A stretch of DNA of 20,736 nt from an uncultured Acetatifactor sp. (GTDB lineage: Bacteria > Bacillota > Clostridia > Lachnospirales > Lachnospiraceae), in assembly GCA_910586435.1 (NCBI GenBank), contig CAJUGT010000065.1, positions 1 to 20,736 on the forward strand, written 5' to 3'. The notes under the pieces were generated by a model. The model saw only the letters and a program-made list of their open reading frames with translations, ran no database searches and was not told where the DNA came from. Made by a program: the position numbers and the translations under genes. Positions within the stretch are counted from its first letter, which is position 1; every line of letters begins with the position of its first letter. Of the stretch, positions 14,406 to 20,736 are shown piece after piece.

Positions 14406-16262
14406 ATGGAATCGGTTGAAAGTCAAAAAGTGTTTTTGAAAAATGAAATGGAAGCAAATCAATACGCCGCAAAGTGTCTTGTAATGTGTACCATGGTGTG
14501 CGCAGGAGCATGGGTGCTTACGCTTTTGCGTATTTTTACCATGCCGGTGGTCATTATGAGCACGGCAATGCCGGTAATTATTCTGTGCTTTCTGACACCG
14601 ACTCTTTTGTGCAGAATTACAGGGGGAGACAGAAAATGGATGAAATATGCCGTGGTATTCTGCGCAATTATGGGAGTCTTTATACTTTCCAGCGCCATGC
14701 CAAAACATGGAGTTCTGGTATGGACGCTGCCCCTTATGCTCAGTTGTCATTATTATTCAAAAAAGTTCACCCGGATTACACTTGTGGTATCTCAGATATT
14801 GTTTTCCTGTTCCATTTACATAGGGATGTATTTCGGAGAATGGGATCAGATATTGCTTGACTCGGCATATTATTCAGGTCCCAGGGTTGTGACGGGCAAA
14901 TTGCTTTACGACGCAACGGTTTTCTTTGTTTTCACAAGAGCGGCCGCATTGTGGGGGCTGTCGTCCATATGTACCACTCTGGCGAAAAGGACAAGGCGGC
15001 TGTTGGTGAGACAGGCAAAGGACAGCGAAGAGCGTCAGCGCATTGAGACGGAATTGGATGTTGCCAATCGAATACAGGCCGATATGCTGCCCTGTATATT
15101 TCCGGCGTTTCCGGAACGACCGGAATTTGACATTTATGCGTCCATGTCCCCTGCCAAGGAGGTGGGAGGAGATTTCTATGATTTTTTCATGGTGGATGAA
15201 CGGCATCTTGCCATTGTCATAGGCGATGTGTCAGGAAAAGGCGTACCGGCGGCTTTGTTTATGGTCATAGCAAAGACACTGATCAAAGACCATACCAAAC
15301 CGAATGTGAGCCTGGGAAATGTCTTCACAGAAGTAAACAGGCTATTGTGCGATTCCAATAACGAAGGACTTTTTGTCACGGCTTTTGAAGGAGTGCTTGA
15401 CCTTGCAACAGGTGAATTTTGCTATGTGAATGCAGGACATGAGATTCCTTTTATTTCCAGGGCAGGAGAACCTTATGAGTCATACAGGATTCCGTCGGGG
15501 TTTGTGCTTGCGGGCATGGAGGATATGAAATATCATGGCGGATGTTTGCGGCTTGCTCCAGGGGATAAGATTTTTCAATATACGGACGGCGTGACGGAAG
15601 CCGCAAACAGGAAAAACGAATTATTTGGGATGGAGAGATTGAAAAGGACCCTTGAGAAAAACAGGGATAAAAAACCGGAACAATTGGTGAATGCGGTGAG
15701 AAAGGACATAGATGTCTATGCGGAAGGCACGCCCCAGTTTGATGATATTACGATGATATGTGTGGAATATGTGAAGGAAATGGATGTGAGGAAGGAGCGG
15801 CTAATGATGGAAAACGCAAAAATGAGAACATTTTACGCAGATGAAATTATCATGAGGGAGGGAGAAACTTATGATGAAATGTATAAGATAGTATACGGCT
15901 CTGTGGCAGTATATATACGGTATGGTGAGAAAGACGAACATTTGATAGGAATATATTCCAAGTCAAAATGTTTTGGAGAAATGAATGTGCTTTCTGATCA
16001 ACCCAGCATTTATACGGTGGTTGCCTATGATGAAGTGCTCCTGATGCACATTGGAAGGGATTCTCTGGAAGAGTTTATCCGCAATAATCCCAGAAATGCC
16101 ATTGACATTATGAGCAATATGGTTTCTACATATACCATGATGCAGAAAAACATCGGCCTCCTGCTGGACGATATATATGAAAAGCAGGATGAAAATAAAA
16201 AGCGGACAGAAGAAATCAAACGGAAGATTATGCAGTATAGCGTCAGCGGGTTAAATATATAA
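14406..16262 (+). CDS. Membrane-bound SpoIIE/PP2C phosphatase with C-terminal cyclic-nucleotide-binding-like domain
   Basis: The 618-residue protein has an N-terminal membrane part (hydrophobic stretches from about 23 to 187) and a short linking helix (195-225). A PP2C/SpoIIE phosphatase domain covers about 219-455, with ANRIQADMLP (220-229), GGDFYD (254-259), GDVSGKG (273-279), QYTDGVTEA (391-399) and FDDITM (445-450). The aspartates of these motifs would bind the metal pair. Residues about 475-590 resemble a Crp-type cyclic-nucleotide-binding barrel, with FGEMNVLSDQPS (523-534). The arginine normally found in the phosphate-binding cassette is missing there (PSIYTVVA). Such phosphatases usually dephosphorylate anti-sigma antagonists or related serine/threonine phosphoproteins. 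The start is chosen from AGGAGAGG just upstream and because a terminator lies before it. The partner is unknown; the hydrogenase upstream is a neighbour on the same strand. Confidence 0.88.
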   Translation: MESVESQKVFLKNEMEANQYAAKCLVMCTMVCAGAWVLTLLRIFTMPVVIMSTAMPVIILCFLTPTLLCRITGGDRKWMKYAVVFCAIMGVFILSSAMPKHGVLVWTLPLMLSCHYYSKKFTRITLVVSQILFSCSIYIGMYFGEWDQILLDSAYYSGPRVVTGKLLYDATVFFVFTRAAALWGLSSICTTLAKRTRRLLVRQAKDSEERQRIETELDVANRIQADMLPCIFPAFPERPEFDIYASMSPAKEVGGDFYDFFMVDERHLAIVIGDVSGKGVPAALFMVIAKTLIKDHTKPNVSLGNVFTEVNRLLCDSNNEGLFVTAFEGVLDLATGEFCYVNAGHEIPFISRAGEPYESYRIPSGFVLAGMEDMKYHGGCLRLAPGDKIFQYTDGVTEAANRKNELFGMERLKRTLEKNRDKKPEQLVNAVRKDIDVYAEGTPQFDDITMICVEYVKEMDVRKERLMMENAKMRTFYADEIIMREGETYDEMYKIVYGSVAVYIRYGEKDEHLIGIYSKSKCFGEMNVLSDQPSIYTVVAYDEVLLMHIGRDSLEEFIRNNPRNAIDIMSNMVSTYTMMQKNIGLLLDDIYEKQDENKKRTEEIKRKIMQYSVSGLNI

Positions 16263-16462
16263 CGAAAAGTGTTAAAAACCGCCCCACTGTACTGTTGCGT
16301 AAACCTGAACACATCAAACCCAATACGGCCTCAGTCGCTTATTTATGACACATGCGGATACACAGGCTGCTGCCCAATACCACATCGGCAGGCCGTTGAA
16401 TACTGCCGTCGCTGAACAGTTACGAACTGTTGCCATGGCAGAAAAAATATTTGTAATTTTCC

Positions 16463-16491
16463 TTGCGGTTTCCGGCAAAAGGTATTAGAAT
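16463..16491 (+). promoter_or_regulatory. Candidate gltX promoter
   Basis: TAGAAT (16486-16491, 5 of 6 bases) lies 17 bp after TTGCGG (16463-16468, 3 of 6). It is the best promoter-like pair in the 321-bp gap between the phosphatase and gltX. Confidence 0.4.
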
Positions 16492-16583
16492 AAAAATAAT
16501 ATTCTGCCTGGCAGGTGAGTCGGAAGTTTGGACAGAGACTGGCCAGAGAATACACTAAGCAATTAGCTATAAGGAGGCCGAAA

Positions 16584-18041
16584 ATGAAAATCAGGACAAG
16601 ATTTGCGCCCAGCCCTACGGGGAAGATGCATGTGGGTAACCTGCGTTCTGCTTTATATGAGTTTTTAATTGCCAAGCATGAGGGCGGTGACTTCATGCTT
16701 AGAATTGAGGATACGGATCAGGAGCGCTTTGTGGAAGGGGCCACGGAAATCATTTACCGAACTTTGGATAAAGTGGGTCTAAAGCATGATGAGGGACCGG
16801 ACAAAGATGGGGGCTATGGACCCTATGTACAGAGTGAGCGTGTCGGAACCGGTATTTATATGAAATATGCCAAAGAATTGATTGACAAAGGAGAGGCATA
16901 TTATTGTTTTTGCGATAAGGAGAGACTTGCGTCATTGAAGACAGAGGTGGTGGAGGGAAAAGAGATTTCCGTGTATGATAAGCACTGTCTGTCCCTGTCT
17001 TCAGAGGAAATCGCGGCGAATCTGGCGGCTGGAAAACCCTATGTTATCAGGCAGAACAATCCAGTGGAGGGAAGCACTACTTTTCACGATGAGCTGTATG
17101 GTGATATTACGGTGGAAAATGCTCAGCTGGACGATATGATATTGATAAAATCGGATGGATACCCCACATATAATTTTGCCAATGTGGTGGATGATCACAC
17201 CATGAGTATAACCCATGTGGTTCGAGGAAATGAATATCTTTCTTCCTCCCCCAAATATGTACGCCTTTATGAAGCTTTTGGCTGGGAGCCGCCTAAGTAT
17301 GTTCATTTGCCCCTGGTAACGGATGAGAATCATAAAAAGCTGGCAAAGCGAGGTGGCAGCACTTCCTTTGAAGGGTTGTTGGAGCAGGGATTTGTAACGG
17401 AAGCGATTGTGAATTTTATTGCCCTTCTGGGGTGGAGTCCGGAGGGAAACAGGGAACTTTTCACATTGGAAGAGCTGATTCGGGAATTTGATTACCACAG
17501 AATCAGTAAATCCCCCGCAGTATTTGATCTGGTAAAGCTTCGCTGGATGAATGGGGAATACATCAAAGCCATGGAGTTTGAGCGGTTCTTTGAGATGGCG
17601 GAACCTTATCTGAAGGAGGCGCTGCCAGGGGAAAGGCTGGATCTGAAGAAAATTGCCGCCATGGTGAAGACGCGTATTGAAGTCTTCCCTGATATTGCGG
17701 AAATGGTGGATTTTTTCGGTGAATTGCCGGAATATGATGTGTCCATGTATACGCACAAAAAGATGAAGACTGACGGCAAGTCTTCTCTGGAAGTGCTGAA
17801 GGAGGTGCTTCCTCTGTTTGAGAGTCAGGAGGATTACAGTAATGACGGGCTGTATCAGACGCTCTTAAAATATGTGGAGGAGAAGGGATGTAAAAACGGT
17901 TATGTGATGTGGCCCATTCGGACGGCGGTTTCCGGAAAACAGATGACACCGGCAGGCGCTACCGAAATCATGGAGGTACTTGGGAAGGATGAGTCTCTGA
18001 AGAGAATCAGGAAAGGAATTGCTCTTTTAGAGAATGCCTGA
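16584..18041 (+). CDS. gltX: Glutamate--tRNA ligase
   Basis: This 485-residue class I aminoacyl-tRNA synthetase charges tRNA-Glu with glutamate. It opens MKIRTRFAPSPTGKMHVGNL, where the HIGH-type motif reads MHVG. The glutamate-recognition segment LRIEDTDQERFVEGA follows (39-53). The KMSKS-type motif is KLAKR (252-256), a common bacterial GltX variant but with Ala for the usual Ser. A further typical sequence is ALLGWSPEGN, then the helical anticodon-binding half. AGGAGG at 16571-16576 supports ATG 16584; an in-frame extension to 16515 lacks a site. The stop codon overlaps the helicase start by 8 bp. A non-discriminating enzyme that also charges tRNA-Gln is likely in this group of bacteria but cannot be judged from sequence alone. 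Confidence 0.95.
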   Translation: MKIRTRFAPSPTGKMHVGNLRSALYEFLIAKHEGGDFMLRIEDTDQERFVEGATEIIYRTLDKVGLKHDEGPDKDGGYGPYVQSERVGTGIYMKYAKELIDKGEAYYCFCDKERLASLKTEVVEGKEISVYDKHCLSLSSEEIAANLAAGKPYVIRQNNPVEGSTTFHDELYGDITVENAQLDDMILIKSDGYPTYNFANVVDDHTMSITHVVRGNEYLSSSPKYVRLYEAFGWEPPKYVHLPLVTDENHKKLAKRGGSTSFEGLLEQGFVTEAIVNFIALLGWSPEGNRELFTLEELIREFDYHRISKSPAVFDLVKLRWMNGEYIKAMEFERFFEMAEPYLKEALPGERLDLKKIAAMVKTRIEVFPDIAEMVDFFGELPEYDVSMYTHKKMKTDGKSSLEVLKEVLPLFESQEDYSNDGLYQTLLKYVEEKGCKNGYVMWPIRTAVSGKQMTPAGATEIMEVLGKDESLKRIRKGIALLENA

Positions 18042-20067
18042 ACTGAGGAAAATGACTTGTCAGGAAGAACGTCTGGGCAAAATGAACCAGGCACAGCGTC
18101 AGGCTGTGACACACGGAGAGGGGCCGCTGCTTTTGCTGGCAGGCCCCGGCTCCGGCAAGACCTTCACCATCACAAACCGTATTTTATATCTTCTGGAACA
18201 GGGAAATCCGGCGGAAACCATACTGGTGATTACTTTTACGAAAGAGGCGGCTCTTTCCATGCGAAATCGCTTTCACAAAATGGTTTCTTCAGAAGGCGGT
18301 CTGTTCTATCCCGTCAATTTTGGTACGTTTCATTCTATATTCTATCACATTTTACAAGAATCCAATGTTCTCAAATCCAGCCGATTATTAAGGCTATCGG
18401 AGAAAAAATCTCTGTTGTACCCAATTTTACAACATTACGGCAAACAGCAGGAAGGCAGTGGGCAGAATTCCTATGACATTTTTGGCGAGGATGCGCAGCA
18501 GATACTGGCTGCTGTAAGTTTCTATAAGAATACCATGTGCTTTTCCTCAGCCGCGGACAAAGCTCCAGCCAGATGGCGGCAATACTTTGAAGAAATCTAT
18601 TACCAATATGCGGATGCGGTAAAAAGTACAGGGCGTGTAGATTTTGATGATATGCTCTATGAATGCAGAAACCTTCTGCTGGAAAATAAGGCGATGAGAA
18701 AATACTGGCAGAGCCGGTTTCAGCATATTTTAATGGATGAATTCCAGGACATCAATCCTGTACAATATGAAGTGGTGAAATTATTGGCGGCGAAGCCTTA
18801 TAACCTGTTTGCAGTGGGAGATGACGACCAGGCAATTTATGGGTTTCGTGGTTCCGAACCGGAGTGTTTGAAACGCTTTAAAGAAGAATTTCGGGCAAAA
18901 CAGCTTTTGTTGGATATAAATTATCGAAGCAGGGCCCAAATTGTGCAGGCGTCCCTGGCGGTTATCGGGGAAAATAAAGACCGGTTTGAGAAGAAACTTC
19001 GGGCAGCGGAACAATCGGAAACAACAGGAGGTATGGAACAGGAACAGAGCCCTTCAGAAGATGCCATACCAGTGACAATCCGGGTATTTGGAGTGAAGGA
19101 AGAAGAATATGAATATATGATGCGAACTTTGTCCGAAAATGCGGATGCCGGTGAAAGCCGGGCCGTTTTGTTCCGAACTAATTCGTTTATGCAGGGGTTT
19201 GCTGCCAGGCTGAAGGCAGCGGATATTTCATATGAGATGAAGGAGAAGGCCGTAAGCATTTATGAGCATTTTATTGTTTCTGATATTATGGCTTATCTGC
19301 AAGTGGCGGCGGGAGAGGGGGAAAGGGAACAGATGCTTCGGATTATGAACAGGCCTTCCCGCTATATCAGCAGGGAAGCAGTGGGAGAGGGCGCTGTAAA
19401 TCTGAAGGCGGTAAGAGCATATTATGACAGGGGGCATTTTCCTCAAAGGCAGAAGGAAAGTGTGTTGAATGCTCTGGCGCAATTGGATAGACAGTTGTTT
19501 GGTATCAGCAAGCTTTCCCCGCTGCCTGCCGTAAACTATATCTTGAAAGCTGTGGGGTATGAAAGGTATCTTAAGGAACTGGCAGGGAGCGGCCAGGAGA
19601 AATGGAAGGAGTGGCAGGAAGTACTGGAATGGTTAAAAGAGGATGCTTCCAGATTCCGGGGATACAAAGAATGGAAAAATTTTCAGGAAGAATACAGCAG
19701 AACCATGGAAGAGGGAATGTTACGGGAGAACGGGAGCAGCGTCCAGGGTGGAGGCAGGGAAGGAGGGAAAAGGAAGGCGGTACAGCTTCTCACGGTTCAT
19801 GCCTCCAAAGGATTGGAATTTGACAAGGTATGGATTCCGGACTGTAATGAGAATAATTTCCCTCATGGAAAAATGCCCGATGGCAAATCTGTGGAAGAGG
19901 AGAGGCGCATTTTCTATGTGGCAATGACAAGAGCGAAAAAAAGCCTGGAACTCCTTTATCTTACAGGTACAAAGGAACGTCCCAGGCTGCCTTCCAGATT
20001 TTTGAATCCGCTGATTGGCGGTGATCGGAGTGACTTCATGGTCACAGGGCCAGATGTGCCGCAATAG
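18034..20067 (+). CDS. UvrD/PcrA-like superfamily 1 DNA helicase
   Basis: This 677-residue ATP-dependent 3'-5' DNA helicase has the superfamily 1 motifs in order. They are Q-motif MNQAQRQAV (17-25), Walker A AGPGSGKT (36-43), motif Ia ITFTKEAA (66-73), motif Ib GTFHS (97-101), motif II DEFQD (235-239), motif III GDDDQAIYGFRG (262-273), motif IV NYRS (296-299), motif V TVHASKGLEFDKV (587-599) and motif VI VAMTRAK (629-635). It is slightly shorter than PcrA (about 720-740 residues) and lacks the usual C-terminal extension, so it may be a lineage-specific repair helicase rather than PcrA itself. Its ATG overlaps the gltX stop codon, which suggests coupled expression. ATG 18052 and 18082 are in-frame alternatives; 18052 has GAGG very close to it. 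Confidence 0.9.
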   Translation: MPELRKMTCQEERLGKMNQAQRQAVTHGEGPLLLLAGPGSGKTFTITNRILYLLEQGNPAETILVITFTKEAALSMRNRFHKMVSSEGGLFYPVNFGTFHSIFYHILQESNVLKSSRLLRLSEKKSLLYPILQHYGKQQEGSGQNSYDIFGEDAQQILAAVSFYKNTMCFSSAADKAPARWRQYFEEIYYQYADAVKSTGRVDFDDMLYECRNLLLENKAMRKYWQSRFQHILMDEFQDINPVQYEVVKLLAAKPYNLFAVGDDDQAIYGFRGSEPECLKRFKEEFRAKQLLLDINYRSRAQIVQASLAVIGENKDRFEKKLRAAEQSETTGGMEQEQSPSEDAIPVTIRVFGVKEEEYEYMMRTLSENADAGESRAVLFRTNSFMQGFAARLKAADISYEMKEKAVSIYEHFIVSDIMAYLQVAAGEGEREQMLRIMNRPSRYISREAVGEGAVNLKAVRAYYDRGHFPQRQKESVLNALAQLDRQLFGISKLSPLPAVNYILKAVGYERYLKELAGSGQEKWKEWQEVLEWLKEDASRFRGYKEWKNFQEEYSRTMEEGMLRENGSSVQGGGREGGKRKAVQLLTVHASKGLEFDKVWIPDCNENNFPHGKMPDGKSVEEERRIFYVAMTRAKKSLELLYLTGTKERPRLPSRFLNPLIGGDRSDFMVTGPDVPQ

Positions 20068-20082
20068 GCAATAGCTTTCCCT

Positions 20083-20400
20083 CTATTCGTCTATCAGTTC
20101 ATCAAATTCACAATTATCAAGATATTCGTCAAACGCATCCGCTACCTTTTCGTATTCTTCGTCCTCCTCGATGTACTCCAATTCAGGCTCCGCATTGGGG
20201 TCGTCGGGATTTTCCTGATAACGATAGAACCATACTTCACCTTCTTCGTCGCTGCCTTCTTCTTTGATTGGGAGAAGCGCAATGTAATCTTTGGATTCTA
20301 CTGTGAGAATGGTGACTATGGCGCAATTTACAATGGTACCATCATCAAGTTCCAATTCCACAGTCATTTCCTCGTCTTCGTAATCGTTGTTCTTTTCCAT
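20083..20400 (-). CDS. DUF1292 family protein
   Basis: This 105-residue acidic protein has the DUF1292 pattern: an opening ELDDGTIVNCAIVTILTVE (15-33), then KDYIALLPI and VWFYRYQEN in the next strands. An acidic C-terminal helix rich in Glu and Asp follows. The family is widespread in Firmicutes, often near ruvX (yrrK) and alaS; its function is unknown. AGGAGG just upstream (about 20403-20409) and a strong promoter support the start. It is convergent with the helicase, only 15 bp separating their stop codons. Confidence 0.9.
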   Translation of the reverse strand: MEKNNDYEDEEMTVELELDDGTIVNCAIVTILTVESKDYIALLPIKEEGSDEEGEVWFYRYQENPDDPNAEPELEYIEEDEEYEKVADAFDEYLDNCEFDELIDE

Positions 20401-20525
20401 ATAAGCCTCCTATTTTGTTCCTTTCGTGTACAGCGCCACCCAGGAAAGGAAATTTCATCTGCAAAGAACGCAGCTGGATTATTCCAGGTTCCTATCGTAT
20501 ACCGATTGCTGTTTTATGCAAACTT

Positions 20526-20554
20526 ATTATAGCACGTTCCCCATGCATTGTCCA
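20526..20554 (-). promoter_or_regulatory. Sigma-A promoter of the DUF1292 gene
   Basis: On the minus strand TGGACA (20554-20549) and TATAAT (20531-20526) are separated by exactly 17 bp, matching 11 of 12 consensus bases. Transcription would start near 20519, about 120 bases before the start codon. Confidence 0.8.
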
Positions 20555-20600
20555 TATGCGAGCGGGGCAAAAGGTGCCGTTTTGCGCAAAGCTGCTACGG

Positions 20601-20736
20601 GTTTACGGTTCAGAGCCCGTGGTGCCAAGTGGATTGGGGGGGTCCAGGGCAGCGTAGGGCGGCTGTGGGAAAAGGGACGGTGTCCGGGGCATGGGGGGTT
20701 ACGTTCGGCTCGGGCAACGCCTCCGATGAACTAAGC
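20601..20736 (-). mobile_element. Second copy of the terminal-inverted-repeat element (cut by window edge)
   Basis: The last 54 bases (20683-20736) are an exact reverse complement of 7790-7843. Before them, gtttacggttcagagcccgt (20601-20620) is a diverged form of the 34-bp terminal repeat seen at 7458. The stretch between differs from the first copy by several changes and about 30 extra bases. The element continues past the window. Confidence 0.75.

Noticed and set aside
16345..16488. 47-codon frame upstream of gltX
   Set aside because: No ribosome binding site, and it overlaps the candidate gltX promoter; no family recognised.
16515..16583. Upstream extension of gltX
   Set aside because: It has no ribosome binding site, and MKIRTRFAPSPTG at 16584 is the standard GltX start with AGGAGG upstream.

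Overview
The window reads as chromosomal DNA from a Gram-positive anaerobe of the class Clostridia, most likely family Lachnospiraceae. This is inferred from several traits seen together: a murT-gatD pair, a PotC-PotD fusion in a polyamine transporter operon, a group B-type [FeFe] hydrogenase, a SpoIIE-type phosphatase, a DUF1292 protein, AGGAGG-type ribosome binding sites and a mid-range base composition. No tRNA, rRNA, CRISPR array, prophage or transposase gene was found.

Layout from left to right. (1) The left edge holds the start of a PadR-type regulator on the minus strand, with a 19-bp tandem repeat directly in its leader. (2) A carbohydrate pair follows on the plus strand: a YetA/PL26-like rhamnogalacturonan lyase (725-3391) and a GH88 unsaturated glucuronyl hydrolase (4075-5208). 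A lyase makes 4,5-unsaturated uronyl ends and GH88 removes them, so the two probably act in sequence. The gaps around the lyase carry inverted copies of a hairpin-rich repeat module. (3) murT-gatD lies on the minus strand (7366 down to 5151) and amidates lipid II in cell wall synthesis; the gatD end overlaps the GH88 end tail to tail. (4) A 434-bp repeat element with 34-bp perfect terminal inverted repeats (7458-7891) separates murT from the divergent polyamine operon. (5) potA, potB and potCD are followed 24 bp later by an [FeFe] hydrogenase, apparently as one transcription unit closed by two terminator-like hairpins. (6) Next come a membrane-anchored SpoIIE phosphatase with a C-terminal cyclic-nucleotide-binding-like domain, gltX, and a UvrD-family helicase overlapping gltX by 8 bp. 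(7) A convergent DUF1292 gene has a near-consensus sigma-A promoter. The right edge cuts a second, inverted copy of the repeat element seen at 7458-7891.

Most genes are core or common accessory genes. The most unusual content is the repeat DNA: a tandem repeat in a regulator leader, paired inverted hairpin modules around the lyase, a shared hairpin just upstream of two ribosome binding sites, and a terminal-inverted-repeat element whose core could fold into one long rod. A second oddity is PotA, whose C-terminal TOBE region is interrupted by about 160 residues. All family names come from reading motifs by eye; no search was run.
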